Positions 17,213 through 26,689 of a DNA stretch of 64,000 bases are shown here, piece after piece. Origin of the DNA: Streptomyces viridochromogenes DSM 40736. GTDB taxonomy: Bacteria > Actinomycetota > Actinomycetes > Streptomycetales > Streptomycetaceae. Numbering within the stretch: position 1 is the stretch's first letter; each line of letters opens with the position of its first letter. Under the pieces are notes generated by a model. The model saw only the letters and a program-made list of their open reading frames with translations, was not told the DNA's origin and ran no database searches. Both the position numbers and the translations under genes were made by a program. Location: assembly GCF_000158955.1 (NCBI RefSeq), contig NZ_GG657757.1:1153108-1217107 (forward strand). The letters run 5' to 3'.

Positions 17213-17235
17213 CATTGTTACCTACACTCACAATG
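17213..17235. promoter_or_regulatory. palindrome between divergent MarR and ABC exporter genes
   Basis: CATTGTTA (17213-17220) and TCACAATG (17228-17235) form inverted arms with one mismatch around a 7-base centre. It is in the 102-bp space between a MarR gene and the ABC exporter it probably controls. Size and placement fit a MarR dimer operator with autoregulation. Confidence 0.6.
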
Positions 17236-17260
17236 AACGACATCCTGATATTGTTCCCGC

Positions 17261-17710
17261 ATGACCACGCCCGACCCCGACGGTCTGCTCGCCGAGCAGC
17301 TGCTACGGCTCACGCGCCGGGTGCACCGCATCCAGAAGCGCCATCTGGAGCACCGCGACCTCGGCATCACACCGGCCCAGTCCCGGCTGCTGCGCACCCT
17401 CGCCCACTGGGGCTCGCCACCGCGCATGGCCGATCTGGCCGAGCGCCTGGAAGTGGTGCCGAGGGCCGTGACGACGCTGGTCGACGGGCTGGAGGCGAGC
17501 GGCAAGGTGCGGCGGGTTCCGGACCCGGCGAACCGGCGGGTGATCCGCATCGAGCTCACCGACGACGGCCGGGACGCGCTGCGCGAGCTGCGCGCCGCGC
17601 GCAGGTCGGCCGCGGAGGAGATCCTGGAACCGCTGACCGAGGATCAGCGCGAGGCGCTCGGGGGGCTGCTCGACGCCCTGGTCGACGGGGCGCCGGCGCG
17701 CCCTTGCTGA
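17261..17710 (+). CDS. MarR family transcriptional regulator
   Basis: A 149-residue winged-helix protein of the MarR family. The recognition region is 'ARLEVVPRAVTTLVDGLEASGKVRRVPDPANRR', the wing typical of the family. It is divergent from the ABC exporter gene, with a palindrome centred between them, so it most likely represses both until a ligand binds. Start is ATG 17261. Its 3' end runs into a short tandem repeat. Confidence 0.9.
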   Translation: MTTPDPDGLLAEQLLRLTRRVHRIQKRHLEHRDLGITPAQSRLLRTLAHWGSPPRMADLAERLEVVPRAVTTLVDGLEASGKVRRVPDPANRRVIRIELTDDGRDALRELRAARRSAAEEILEPLTEDQREALGGLLDALVDGAPARPC

Positions 17711-17766
17711 GGGGCCGGTCAACGCGCCCTTGGCGAGGAGCCGGCCAACGCGCCATTGCTGAGGGA
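17698..17766. repeat. 26-bp tandem repeat, about 2.7 copies
   Basis: Units at 17698-17723, 17724-17749 and a partial at 17750-17766. Each begins GCGCC-T-TTG and carries CCGG-CAAC near its end. The first unit holds the stop codon of the MarR gene. It is probably slippage-derived and non-coding. Confidence 0.8.
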
Positions 17767-17800
17767 GTTGGTCCAGGACGCCCGCCATCCGGCCCAGACG

Positions 17801-17851
17801 AACGGGCCGCGACCGCCGCTCGTCCTGCTGGAGCGGTGGCCGCGGCCCGTT
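17801..17851. terminator. strong 21-bp stem hairpin, bidirectional terminator
   Basis: Arm 17801-17821 pairs with arm 17831-17851 over 21 positions with two mismatches, closing a 9-base loop. It lies between the convergent MarR and symporter genes, ending 9 bases before the symporter stop codon, so it can terminate both transcripts. Confidence 0.75.
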
Positions 17852-17860
17852 CGCATGCGG

Positions 17861-19288
17861 TCAACCGACCTCGGGGGCGGGTTCCTTGGGCTTCTGGGTG
17901 GGGATGCCGGGCGCCGGGTCGATGACCGCCGGCGGCTCGACGGCGTTCTCACCGCCGTCGCTCCCGGCATCGCCCTTCTCGTCGTCCGGCTCGGCCGCGT
18001 ACTCCCCGTCGAGCGCCTTCTTCGCCCGCTCGATGTCCAGCGCACCCTCCCAGCGGGACACCGCGAAGACCGCGACACAGTTGCCGAGCAGGTTCGTGAC
18101 GACGCGCATCGAGTCCATGATGCGGTCCACGCCCAGCAGCAGGGCGACGGCGCCCGCCGGGATGGCCCCGAGGGAGGAGGCGGTCGCGGACAGGGCGAGG
18201 AACGCCGAACCGGGGATGCCCGCCATGCCCTTGCTGGTCAGCATCAGCACCAGGACCACGGTGACCTGCTGCCCCAGGCTCAGATCCACGCCCACGGCCT
18301 GGGCGATGAACAGCGTGCCGATGGACAGGTAGAGCGAGGCGCCGTCGAGGTTGAAGGAGTAGCCCGTGGGCAGCACCAGACCCACGGCGTCGTCGCGGGC
18401 ACCGGCCCGGCGCAGCTTCTGCATCACACGCGGCATCACGGCCTCGGTGGAGGCGGTGCCGAGCGCGAGCAGCATCTCCTCGCGGATGTAGCGCAGGAAC
18501 TTCCACAGACTGAGTCCGGTGACCAGCCGCAGGGCGATGGAGAGCAGCGCGATGAACAGCGCCGCCGCCACATAGCAGAGCACGATGAGCTTGGCGTAGG
18601 TCTTCATCACGCCCAGCCCGTAGTTGCCGACCAGGTGGGCCATCGCGCCGAAGACCGCGAGCGGGGCCAGCCGCATGATGAACCCGACGACCGTGAAGAT
18701 CACGTCCTGGGCCTGGTCGATGGCGGGCAGGATCTTCGGCACCCTGGTGTGCCCGAGGTGCAGCAGGGCGGCACCCACCAGGCAGGCCAGGATGAGGACT
18801 TGGAGCAGCTCGTTCTCGGCGAAGGCCCCGACGAAGCTCTGCGGCAGGGCGTTCAGGAGGAAATCGGTCGTCGAGGGCAGCCGGCCGCCGCCCGTCGTCT
18901 CGTCGACCGCCGCGGCGTCCAGCGAGGAGGGGTCGACGTTCATGCCCCTGCCGGGGCCGACGACATTGGCGGCGACGAGACCGATGACCAGGGCGGCCGT
19001 GGAGGCGACCTCGAACCAGATGAGGGCCTTGACCCCGATCCGGCCGAACGCCTTCAGGTCACCGGCTTTGGCGATGCCGACGACGACCACGCAGAAGACC
19101 AGGGGCGAGATCACCGTCTTGATGAGACGGGTGAAACCGTCGCCGAGCGGCTGGAAAGCCGTGGCCGTGTCCGGCCACAGCTTCCCGACGACGATTCCGA
19201 GCACGAGGGCACAGAGGACCTGCGCGAAGAGTGAGGTACGCAGAGTGCGTGCGACGCGTCGCGGCAGAGACGGTACGGACGGTGGCAC
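17861..19288 (-). CDS. dicarboxylate/amino acid:cation symporter (DAACS family)
   Basis: A 475-residue DctA/GltP-type symporter. Family signatures include 'TASTEAVMPRVMQKL' (serine-rich re-entrant loop region), 'PTGYSFNLDGASLYLSIGTLFIAQA' and 'SKGMAGIPGSAFLALSAT'. It takes up C4-dicarboxylates or glutamate with protons or sodium. GTG at 19288 is chosen because AGGAGG lies 4 bases upstream; the frame extends to 19393 but without a better site. The C-terminal ~50 residues are acidic and proline-rich and not conserved. A palindrome at 19340-19359 lies in its upstream region. Confidence 0.92.
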   Translation of the reverse strand: MPPSVPSLPRRVARTLRTSLFAQVLCALVLGIVVGKLWPDTATAFQPLGDGFTRLIKTVISPLVFCVVVVGIAKAGDLKAFGRIGVKALIWFEVASTAALVIGLVAANVVGPGRGMNVDPSSLDAAAVDETTGGGRLPSTTDFLLNALPQSFVGAFAENELLQVLILACLVGAALLHLGHTRVPKILPAIDQAQDVIFTVVGFIMRLAPLAVFGAMAHLVGNYGLGVMKTYAKLIVLCYVAAALFIALLSIALRLVTGLSLWKFLRYIREEMLLALGTASTEAVMPRVMQKLRRAGARDDAVGLVLPTGYSFNLDGASLYLSIGTLFIAQAVGVDLSLGQQVTVVLVLMLTSKGMAGIPGSAFLALSATASSLGAIPAGAVALLLGVDRIMDSMRVVTNLLGNCVAVFAVSRWEGALDIERAKKALDGEYAAEPDDEKGDAGSDGGENAVEPPAVIDPAPGIPTQKPKEPAPEVG

Positions 19289-19339
19289 GGGGCCTCCTAG
19301 GGGGACGGGGCACACAGAAGCCGGAGGGGACTTCTGCGA

Positions 19340-19359
19340 TACGGAAAGCTGCTTCCGTA
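19340..19359. promoter_or_regulatory. palindrome upstream of the symporter gene
   Basis: TACGGAA (19340-19346) and TTCCGTA (19353-19359) are perfect inverted arms around 6 bases. The site is 52-71 bases upstream of the symporter start in a 174-bp gap. It may be an operator or the stem of a leader hairpin. Confidence 0.45.
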
Positions 19360-19462
19360 GCCGTACACAATGGAGGCTGTCTTGATCACGCACAAGACCG
19401 CAACGTTTCAGCCACGTAAAAGCGGCCTAAGTGACGCATGTCACACACGCCACACCGGTCAC

Positions 19463-21046
19463 TCAGCAGCGGTGGCGATCCTCCGTGAGCACGCCCTGCG
19501 CGGTCGTGAGCGTCCGGTCGTAGCAGCCCCGTGAGCCGTACAGCCGGTGGCGCTCGCTGGTGGTACCCACCGCATGCCGCTGGTCACGCGGCACGTTGGC
19601 GGTGTAGGTGGCATCGCCCGTGTAGGTGTCGTCGAGCCGTGACCACGCGGTCCGCCGGGCACCGTGCGACGCGACGGTCGTGGCGCGGTCTCCGAGCGTG
19701 AGCACCGTACGCAGCCGGTCACCGGCACCGAGGGTGGTCGTGCCGTCCATGGTGTACGTCCGGTGCATGCGGGTGGTGCGGCCATCGGCCGTCACCGACT
19801 CGTCGTCGGTCCAGGTGGCGTTCAGGCCGTCGGTCGTCTCACCGTCGGTCCAGCGGTGCACCGAGGAGTGGGCGAGGGAACGGCTGACGGTGGTCGTGAC
19901 ACGCCCGTGCGAGGTGTCGACGTATCCGGCGACGGTCAGCCGGTGGGCGCCCTCGGTGTCCACCCGGTGCTGAGAACCGGGCGTGTAGGCCGAGGAGTCG
20001 GTCAGCTCGCCCGCGCGGTGCGCGGTGAGCTTTCCGGTGACCCTGGCCCGGTGCTCGTCCTGCCAGACGAGCACGTTCACGGGCGTGCTCCAGCCGGTCT
20101 GCCCCTCGGGGACACCGACGACCGACACCTCGACGCGGTGCGGGCGGCCGTCGTTGAGGATCCCGGCGAAGGGGGTGAGGTCGTAGGTGATCGGCTTGAT
20201 GTCGAAGGCGCGCGGGCCCGGCGTCACGTACCAGAGGAACGGGTTGGACCAGCCGCCCGTCCACACCGTCGGGAACGGCGTGGCGATGCCCGCGAGGCGG
20301 CCGTCCACACTGATCTGCACCTCGCGGTAGGGACCCTGCCCCGCCTTGCAGGAGTACGGAGCCGGATCGGGCACCGACAGGTACCAGTACTCCTCGCAGC
20401 CGCCGCCGGAGCCCGTGGCGTACACCTCGGCGAGGATGCGTTCGCTGTTGCGGGGAGTGGTGAGCGTCGCGTCGCCGCCCAGGGTGAGGACGCGGTCGGG
20501 GCTCGTGCCGTCCGGGCGGCCCCGGTAGAAGGTCAGCGTGACCGTGACGTCGAGGACGCCGGTGTAGGTGTCGTCGACGACGTTCCCGATGAGCATCTCG
20601 ACGTCCTGGGCGCGGCGGAACGTGTCGCTGTAGCGCGTGACGTCCTTCTCCACGGACCACTCGATGCCGTCGGGCGAGGGCTGCGGCGTCGAGGTGCGGA
20701 AGATCTCGACCCCACCGACGTGCAGATAGCCGAGCCGGTCGTACTGCCGCCCCTTCACCTTGCCGTCGAGCCGCAGCACCACCTTGCTCCAGCGGCCGCC
20801 GCAGTCGCCGGGCGGGGTGTACGCGCCCCGGTACGGGGTGAAGTCGCGGAACTGCGCCCGGGCCACGGTGACTTCGCAGGAGGCGCCACCGGGCGTCGGG
20901 ACGGGCGGGGCGGCCGTGACCGGGTCGTGCCAGTCCGTGCCGAACTCGGCGGGGACGTCGGCCGCGTGGGCGGGACCGGTTCCGAGGAGGGTGCTCGCCA
21001 GGAGGGCCGCTCCGGCAAGCACGGACATGACTATCCGTCTCTTCAT
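19463..21046 (-). CDS. secreted PNGase A-like protein
   Basis: A 527-residue exported protein. The signal peptide has a basic start, a hydrophobic core and an 'AHA' cleavage site near residue 27. The mature part resembles peptide-N4-(N-acetyl-glucosaminyl)asparagine amidase A of plants and fungi, judged by blocks like 'KVVLRLDGKVKGRQYDRLGYLHVGGVEIFRTSTPQPS', 'EWSVEKDVTRYSDTF' and 'DIKPITYDLTPFAGILNDG'. Such enzymes remove N-glycans from proteins, so the likely substrate is plant or fungal glycoprotein in soil. The family call is by eye and activity is inferred. ATG 21046 gives a proper signal peptide. Confidence 0.7.
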   Translation of the reverse strand: MKRRIVMSVLAGAALLASTLLGTGPAHAADVPAEFGTDWHDPVTAAPPVPTPGGASCEVTVARAQFRDFTPYRGAYTPPGDCGGRWSKVVLRLDGKVKGRQYDRLGYLHVGGVEIFRTSTPQPSPDGIEWSVEKDVTRYSDTFRRAQDVEMLIGNVVDDTYTGVLDVTVTLTFYRGRPDGTSPDRVLTLGGDATLTTPRNSERILAEVYATGSGGGCEEYWYLSVPDPAPYSCKAGQGPYREVQISVDGRLAGIATPFPTVWTGGWSNPFLWYVTPGPRAFDIKPITYDLTPFAGILNDGRPHRVEVSVVGVPEGQTGWSTPVNVLVWQDEHRARVTGKLTAHRAGELTDSSAYTPGSQHRVDTEGAHRLTVAGYVDTSHGRVTTTVSRSLAHSSVHRWTDGETTDGLNATWTDDESVTADGRTTRMHRTYTMDGTTTLGAGDRLRTVLTLGDRATTVASHGARRTAWSRLDDTYTGDATYTANVPRDQRHAVGTTSERHRLYGSRGCYDRTLTTAQGVLTEDRHRC

Positions 21047-21243
21047 GGGCGGTGTTCTACGGGGAGTCCGCCACCTCCGCAATGAGCACCCGCCCGTCGG
21101 GCAACCCTGTTCCCGCCCCTGTCGGCCGGTTCCGGTCGGTGCGCGGAAAACCGGTTGCCGCCGACCACGCGGCGGCGCGAACCTGTCACGGTTTGTTGCC
21201 TTCGGCCTGCCCCCTTTCCCCTGACACGAGCCACTGGGACGTC
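21047..21243. other. divergent intergenic region
   Basis: A 197-bp space between the divergent PNGase A-like and ABC exporter genes must hold both promoters. I see no clear -35/-10 pair and no long palindrome. Confidence 0.4.
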
Positions 21244-23064
21244 ATGCAGATTCAAGACCTTCCCTACCCCGACCCGGGCGTGCCGGACGCGCGTTCGGGT
21301 CCCCGATTCCTGTGGTGGCTCTTCCGCAATCAGCTGGGCGGCCAGCTCAAGTCGCTGGCCTGGGGGATGCTGCACTTCGCCTCCGTCGCCACGCTGCCGT
21401 TCTGCGTCGGTGTCGCCGTGCAGGCCGTGGTCGACCGCTCCGGCTCCCGACTCGCCCTGGCGGGCGGGCTGCTGGCGCTGGCCTGCGCCGGAAACGCGGT
21501 CGGCGACACCTTCCTGCACCGGACCGCCATCACCAACTGGATCACGGCCGCCGCCCGTGTCCAGCAGCTGCTCGCCCGCAAGGCCGCCCACCTGGGCTCG
21601 GCGCTGACCCGGCGGGTCGCGGCGGGTGAGGTGGTCTCCGTCTCCACGGGTGACGTCGAGAAGATCGGCTGGTTCGTGGAGGCCTTGTCGCGGTTCACCG
21701 CTGCCCTGGTCACCATCGTGCTGGTCTGCGCCGGCCTGCTCGTCTACCAGCCGGCGCTCGGCGTGGTCGTCGCCGTGGGCCTGCCCGTGCTGGCGATCGC
21801 CGTACTGCCCCTGCTCCCCCGTGCCACCCGGCGCGCCGACATCCAGCGCGAGAAGGCGGGACGCGCCACGGAACTCGCCTCGGACACCGTCGCCGGCCTG
21901 CGCGTGCTGCGCGGCATCGGCGGGGAGGAACTGTTCCTGGAGCGCTACCGCCACGCCTCCCAGGAGGTCCGCCACGCGGCCGTGCGCAGCGCCCGGATGT
22001 GGTCCCTGATCTCCGCGATCCAGGTCCTGCTGCCCGGACTGCTGCTCGTCGGCGTGGTCTGGTACGGCGTGCACCTGGCGCGCCAGGGCCGGATCACCGT
22101 CGGCGAACTGGTCACCGTCTACAGCTCGGTGATGGTCCTGACGTATCCGCTGCGGCACTTCGAGGAGATCGCCATGGCCTACTCCTTCTCCCGGCCGTCG
22201 GCCAGGCGGGCCGCGCGGGTGCTCTCGCTGGAGCGGGCGACGGACACCGCCGGGTCGCGCGCGGCCGACAGCCCCTCCGGAGACCTGTACGACCCGGACA
22301 CCGGACTGCTCGCGCACGCCGGCCGGCTGACCGCGGTGGTCTGCGGGGACCCGGACGCGGCCGGCCACCTGGCGGAACGCCTGGGCGGACACCCCTCGCA
22401 CGAAGGCACCTCGGTGCTGCTGGACGGTGTGCCGCTCGACGAACTCCCGCTGGACAGCGCCCGCACGTCCGTCCTCGTCCAGGACAAGGACCCGGTGCTG
22501 CTCTCCGGCACGCTGCGCGAACTGCTCGACGTGCCCTCCTCGGGCGACGTCGAGCCGCGTGCGGCGCTGGCCGCCGCGCAGTGCGAGGACGTGCTGACCG
22601 CGCTGGCGCAGGGTTCGCTGGACGCCGCCGACCCCATGGACGCCCGGATCACCGAACGCGGCCGGTCCCTGTCCGGCGGTCAGCGTCAGCGGCTCGCGCT
22701 CGCCCGGTCGCTGCTCACCGACCCCGAGGTGCTCGTCCTGGACGAGCCGACCTCGGCCGTCGACTCGCACACCGAGGCACGGATCGCCCAGGGCATGCGG
22801 GAGCTGCGCGCGGGGCGCACGACCGTGGTGTTCACGTCCTCCCCGCTGCTGCTGGACCGCGCCGACCGGGTCGTGTTCCTGCACGAGGGCGAGGTGGCGG
22901 CGGCCGGCACCCACCGCGAGCTGGTGCACACCGAGTCCCGCTACCGGGCGGTCGTCACCCGCGAGACGGACGAGGAGACCACCGCGCACGAGCGATCCGG
23001 CCGCGTGGCTCTCGACGACGTACTGGAACTGGAAGAACTGGAAGAGATCGAGGAGACAGCATGA
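21244..23064 (+). CDS. ABC exporter subunit 1, degenerate Walker A
   Basis: A 606-residue half-exporter with six helices and an ATPase domain. The ATPase keeps the signature 'LSGGQRQRLALARSLL' (about residue 476) and Walker B 'VLVLDEPTSAVD'. The Walker A position (about residues 365-375) reads 'CGDPDAAGHLA' instead of GxxGxGKS/T and lacks the Lys. It overlaps the next gene by ATGA and the two are made for each other: the partner has the intact Walker A and a degenerate signature. The C-terminus is acidic (repeated Glu-Leu). Confidence 0.9.
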   Translation: MQIQDLPYPDPGVPDARSGPRFLWWLFRNQLGGQLKSLAWGMLHFASVATLPFCVGVAVQAVVDRSGSRLALAGGLLALACAGNAVGDTFLHRTAITNWITAAARVQQLLARKAAHLGSALTRRVAAGEVVSVSTGDVEKIGWFVEALSRFTAALVTIVLVCAGLLVYQPALGVVVAVGLPVLAIAVLPLLPRATRRADIQREKAGRATELASDTVAGLRVLRGIGGEELFLERYRHASQEVRHAAVRSARMWSLISAIQVLLPGLLLVGVVWYGVHLARQGRITVGELVTVYSSVMVLTYPLRHFEEIAMAYSFSRPSARRAARVLSLERATDTAGSRAADSPSGDLYDPDTGLLAHAGRLTAVVCGDPDAAGHLAERLGGHPSHEGTSVLLDGVPLDELPLDSARTSVLVQDKDPVLLSGTLRELLDVPSSGDVEPRAALAAAQCEDVLTALAQGSLDAADPMDARITERGRSLSGGQRQRLALARSLLTDPEVLVLDEPTSAVDSHTEARIAQGMRELRAGRTTVVFTSSPLLLDRADRVVFLHEGEVAAAGTHRELVHTESRYRAVVTRETDEETTAHERSGRVALDDVLELEELEEIEETA

Positions 23065-24842
23065 TCGGCGTGGCGCCACCGGCGTACGACCCGGCGGCCC
23101 CGACGACGGCGAACACCCTGCCGGTCGGCGCCCCCTCGACCGTCCGCGCCTACGTGGCCGAACTGCTGCGCAGGCACCGCCGGGCGTTCGCGCTGCTCAT
23201 CGCCGTCAACACGGTCGCCGTCCTCGCCTCCATGGCCGGGCCGTGGCTGCTGGGCGGGCTGGTGGAGCGGGTGTCCGACGGGGCGCGGGACCTGCGGCTG
23301 GAGCTCACCGCGGGGCTCTTCGTGGCCGCGCTGGCCGCCCATGCCCTGTTCGTGCGCCAGGTGCGGCTGCGGGGCGCGATGCTCGGCGAGCGGATGCTGG
23401 CCGATCTGCGCGAGGACTTCCTCGTCCGGTCGGTCGGGCTGCCGCCCGGCGTGCTGGAGCGTGCCGGGACCGGTGACCTGCTGTCCCGCATCACGACGGA
23501 CGTCGACCGGCTGGCCAACGCGATGCGCGAGGCCGTGCCGCAATTGTCGATCGGCGTGGTGTGGGTGGCGCTGCTCATGGGCGGCCTGGTCGTCACGGCG
23601 CCGCCGCTGGCGCTCGCCGTGCTCGTCGCCCTGCCCCTGCTGGTGGCCGGCTGCCGCTGGTACTTCCGGCGGGCGCCGGCCGCCTACCGCTCGGAGGCGG
23701 CCGGGTACGCCGCCGTGGCCGCGGCGCTCGCCGAGACGGTGGACGCCGGGCGCACGGTCGAGGCACACCGCCTCGGTGCCCGGCGGGTGGCGCTGTCCGA
23801 GCGCCGGATCAGGGAGTGGACGGCCTGGGAGCGCTACACGCTGTGGCTGCGGTCGGTCCTCTTCCCGGTCGTCAACGTCACCCATGTGACCGTGCTCGGG
23901 TCGGTCCTGCTGATCGGCGGTGTGTTCGCCCTCCGGGGCTGGATCGACGTCGGCCAGCTCACGACGGGGGCGCTGATCGCCCAGATGCTCGTCGACCCGG
24001 TGGGCATGATCCTGCGCTGGTACGACGAGCTCCAGGTGGCCCAGGTGTCGCTGGCCCGGCTGGTCGGTGTCCGGGACATCGAGCCCGACGCGGGCGACTC
24101 CTCCGTGGCCCCCGACGGACGCCGGGTCCATGCCGACCAGGTGCGCTTCGGCTACCTGGAGGGCGTCGACGTGCTGCGCGAGGTGTCCCTCGAGGTCGCT
24201 CCCGGCACCCGGCTGGCCCTGGTGGGCCCCTCGGGTGCGGGCAAGTCGACGCTGGGCCGGCTGCTCGCCGGGATCTACGCGCCCCGGGAGGGCCGGGTCA
24301 CCCTGGGCAGCGCCGAGCTGTCCCGGATGCCGGCGGAACGCGTCCGGGCGCACGTCGCCCTGGTCAACCAGGAGCACCACGTCTTCGTGGGCTCCCTGCG
24401 CGACAACCTCAGGCTCGCCAGGACCGGCGCGGTCGACGCCGAGCTGTGGGCGGCGCTGGGCGCGGTCGGCGCGGACGGCTGGGCCCGTGCCCTCGACGAC
24501 GGCCTGGACACGGAGGTCGGCTCGGGCGGCCTGGCGCTCACGCCCGCGCAGGCCCAGCAGATCGCGCTGGCCCGCCTGGTGCTGGCGGACCCGCACACCC
24601 TGGTCCTGGACGAGGCGACGTCCCTGCTCGATCCCCGCGCCGCCCGTCACCTCGAACGCTCGCTGGCCAAGGTCCTCGACGGCCGCACCGTCGTCGCCAT
24701 CGCCCACCGCCTGCACACCGCCCACGACGCGGACGTCATCGCGGTCGTCGAGAACGGCCGGATCAGCGAACTGGGCAGCCACGAGGAACTGGTGGCGGCG
24801 GACGGGGCGTATGCGGCGTTGTGGCGGTCGTGGCACGGGTGA
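23061..24842 (+). CDS. ABC exporter subunit 2, degenerate signature motif
   Basis: A 593-residue half-exporter, partner of the preceding gene. Walker A is canonical ('GPSGAGKST', about residue 388) and Walker B is '[11 protein letters not shown]'. The signature (about residue 492) is 'LTPAQAQQ' in place of LSGGQ. In the heterodimer one ATP site is formed from the intact Walker A here and the intact signature of subunit 1. The other site would have both motifs broken. Substrate is unknown; the pair is divergent from the secreted PNGase A-like gene. Confidence 0.9.
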   Translation: MIGVAPPAYDPAAPTTANTLPVGAPSTVRAYVAELLRRHRRAFALLIAVNTVAVLASMAGPWLLGGLVERVSDGARDLRLELTAGLFVAALAAHALFVRQVRLRGAMLGERMLADLREDFLVRSVGLPPGVLERAGTGDLLSRITTDVDRLANAMREAVPQLSIGVVWVALLMGGLVVTAPPLALAVLVALPLLVAGCRWYFRRAPAAYRSEAAGYAAVAAALAETVDAGRTVEAHRLGARRVALSERRIREWTAWERYTLWLRSVLFPVVNVTHVTVLGSVLLIGGVFALRGWIDVGQLTTGALIAQMLVDPVGMILRWYDELQVAQVSLARLVGVRDIEPDAGDSSVAPDGRRVHADQVRFGYLEGVDVLREVSLEVAPGTRLALVGPSGAGKSTLGRLLAGIYAPREGRVTLGSAELSRMPAERVRAHVALVNQEHHVFVGSLRDNLRLARTGAVDAELWAALGAVGADGWARALDDGLDTEVGSGGLALTPAQAQQIALARLVLADPHTLVLDEATSLLDPRAARHLERSLAKVLDGRTVVAIAHRLHTAHDADVIAVVENGRISELGSHEELVAADGAYAALWRSWHG

Positions 24843-24943
24843 GGTCCGGGGCGGGGGCCGCGCCGGGCCCTTGGCGTTGCGCGGTGCCGAGGCTCGGTGG
24901 AAGGCTGGAGTCAGGCACCGGCTCGGGGAACCTGGAGGTACCC

Positions 24944-25414
24944 GTGAACAGCTCCGACGGCTGGGGAGACGAGGTCTACCAGCCGGACCAGGACGAGCAG
25001 AGGGAGGACACGGGGCTGCTCGACGCCGAGGACACGCTGGAGAACGACGGCGTCGACGATCCCCTGGACCGGGGCTGGTCCCCTCCGGAGCGGCCCTGGG
25101 CCGTCGAGCACCTCGGTGTCACGGCGGCCGAGCGGCAGCAGGGCGAGACGCTCGACGAGCGGCTCGCCGAGGAGCTGCCGGAGTCCGCCGGCCAGGACGG
25201 CGACGGCCTCGGGGACTGCGAGGGCACCGACGGGGAACTCCTCGACACCGAGGTCGGTGCCGACCGCTCCGGGCGGCTCGTCGCTCCCGACGAGGGCGCG
25301 CACGAGGACGAGGAGAGCGCGCTGGTCGCCACGGACGTGGGCATCGACGGCGGGGCCGCGTCGGCCGAGGAGGCCGCCGTTCACGTCGTCGACGAGGACA
25401 CCCTGTCCGGCTGA
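24944..25414 (+). CDS. DUF5709 acidic protein
   Basis: A 156-residue, strongly acidic protein without membrane segments. It begins '[18 protein letters not shown]' and contains '[30 protein letters not shown]', features of the actinobacterial DUF5709 family. Function is unknown. GTG 24944 follows a CTGGAGG box. It is 35 bp upstream of the L31 gene and may be co-transcribed. Confidence 0.75.
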   Translation: MNSSDGWGDEVYQPDQDEQREDTGLLDAEDTLENDGVDDPLDRGWSPPERPWAVEHLGVTAAERQQGETLDERLAEELPESAGQDGDGLGDCEGTDGELLDTEVGADRSGRLVAPDEGAHEDEESALVATDVGIDGGAASAEEAAVHVVDEDTLSG

Positions 25415-25449
25415 CCGCAGCACCGATCCGAGTCGTCCGAGGAGCGTCC

Positions 25450-25695
25450 ATGCAGCAGGACAAGCACCCCGACTACCACCCCGTCGTCTTCCGCGACCGT
25501 TCCGCCGGTTACGCGTTCCTGACCCGGTCGACCGCGACGAGCGAGCAGACCATCGAGTGGGACGACGGCGAGACCTACCCGGTCGTGGACGTGGAGATCT
25601 CCTCGGAGAGCCACCCCTTCTACACGGGCAAGGCCCGCACGGTGGACTCGGAGGGCCGGGTCGCCCGCTTCGAGCGGCGGTACGGCGGCTCCTGA
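25450..25695 (+). CDS. rpmE2: 50S ribosomal protein L31 type B
   Basis: An 81-residue L31 of the zinc-independent type: it begins '[16 protein letters not shown]', has 'SHPFYTGK', and lacks the CxxC zinc ligands. Type B copies replace the zinc form when zinc is low and are usually under Zur control. I do not see the AT-rich Zur box expected in the short space upstream (25415-25449). Confidence 0.93.
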   Translation: MQQDKHPDYHPVVFRDRSAGYAFLTRSTATSEQTIEWDDGETYPVVDVEISSESHPFYTGKARTVDSEGRVARFERRYGGS

Positions 25696-25721
25696 GCCCC
25701 CGAGGGCCGGCCCCAGGTGAG

Positions 25722-25751
25722 AGCGCCCGGGTCGCCCGGGCCGCGGGTGCT
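25722..25751. terminator. hairpin between convergent genes
   Basis: AGCGCCCG (25722-25729) pairs with CGGGTGCT (25744-25751) through one G-T wobble. It lies between the convergent L31 and hydrolase genes and touches the hydrolase stop codon. No T-run. Confidence 0.45.
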
Positions 25752-26545
25752 CAGATGACGTTGAGCGCCGCCGCGCAGCCCACCCCGCCGAGCAGCATGA
25801 ACACCGGCATCAGGACCCTGATCTCGACCCAGCTGCCCGCCCGGAAGCGCATCGGCTTCGGCGGCCCGACCGGGTACCAGCGCTTGCGGCCGACCGGGAC
25901 GGGCCACAGGATCGGGCAGCCCGAGACGGTCAGCGCGTCCCCGATGTCGTGCACGATCGCGCCCAGCACGACGGGCAGCCCCAGCCACAGGTACTCCTGG
26001 CCCGGTGCCGTGAACAGCCAGTCCGCGCCGTTGCCCGGATTGTCCAGGACGCCCGCGAGGATCCACGAGGTGGTCGCGGCCAGCAGCCACACCAGCACAT
26101 CGCTGCTGGAGCCGCGCGCGGCCCGCCACAGCAGGCCCTCGATGGCCAGCACCAGGTGCACGAAGAGGATCGCCAGCACCCCCCACCGGTCACTGCTGAT
26201 CGCCACGGCCGAGGTGCCCGCGCCGATCAGGACCGCCCACAGCCAGGTGTGCGTGAGCGTGCGGTGCCCGCCGGAGCGGCGCGGGTCGCCCTGTTTCTTG
26301 GTGGCCTTGTAGACGGCGTACGACAGCTTGTCGACGATCTCGCACAGCCAGCGCGACAGCGGTCCGAAGGACCGGGAGATGGTGGCCGCCTTGTGGTCGA
26401 GGTCCGGGGCGAGCGCGGCGCCGGCGCATATCAGCGCGCCGACGAGGAGGACCGGCCAGGGCATCGGGTGCCCGGCGGCGGCGGCCGCCGCACCGACGCC
26501 GAGCCAGGCGGCGGCGCCCGACAGTGAGTGTGCAGGTCCCATCAT
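25751..26545 (-). CDS. YdjM/LexA-binding-type membrane-bound metal-dependent hydrolase
   Basis: A 264-residue integral membrane protein of the YdjM (metal-dependent hydrolase) family. It begins 'MMGPAHSLSGAAAWLG', with the conserved HS, followed by 'GAALAPDLDHKAATISR' (PDxDH) and 'GGHRTLTHTW' (HRxxTHT), the family metal-site motifs. Function is unknown; related proteins may act on membrane lipids. The ATG at 26545 matches the conserved start; the frame extends 6 codons further to 26563. Confidence 0.8.
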   Translation of the reverse strand: MMGPAHSLSGAAAWLGVGAAAAAAGHPMPWPVLLVGALICAGAALAPDLDHKAATISRSFGPLSRWLCEIVDKLSYAVYKATKKQGDPRRSGGHRTLTHTWLWAVLIGAGTSAVAISSDRWGVLAILFVHLVLAIEGLLWRAARGSSSDVLVWLLAATTSWILAGVLDNPGNGADWLFTAPGQEYLWLGLPVVLGAIVHDIGDALTVSGCPILWPVPVGRKRWYPVGPPKPMRFRAGSWVEIRVLMPVFMLLGGVGCAAALNVI

Positions 26546-26689
26546 CGCGCTTGTCCGCCCCATTCCTCATGTGCCGCTGTCCAGTTGACCAGGTGCGCTG
26601 ACGTGTCGTCGGCGCCCAGCGTAGCGCTCGTGATCTTGGGGCCCGCAGCCGATTCCCGCATCGGGCACCGGGCCAGGCAAGATGGGGGC

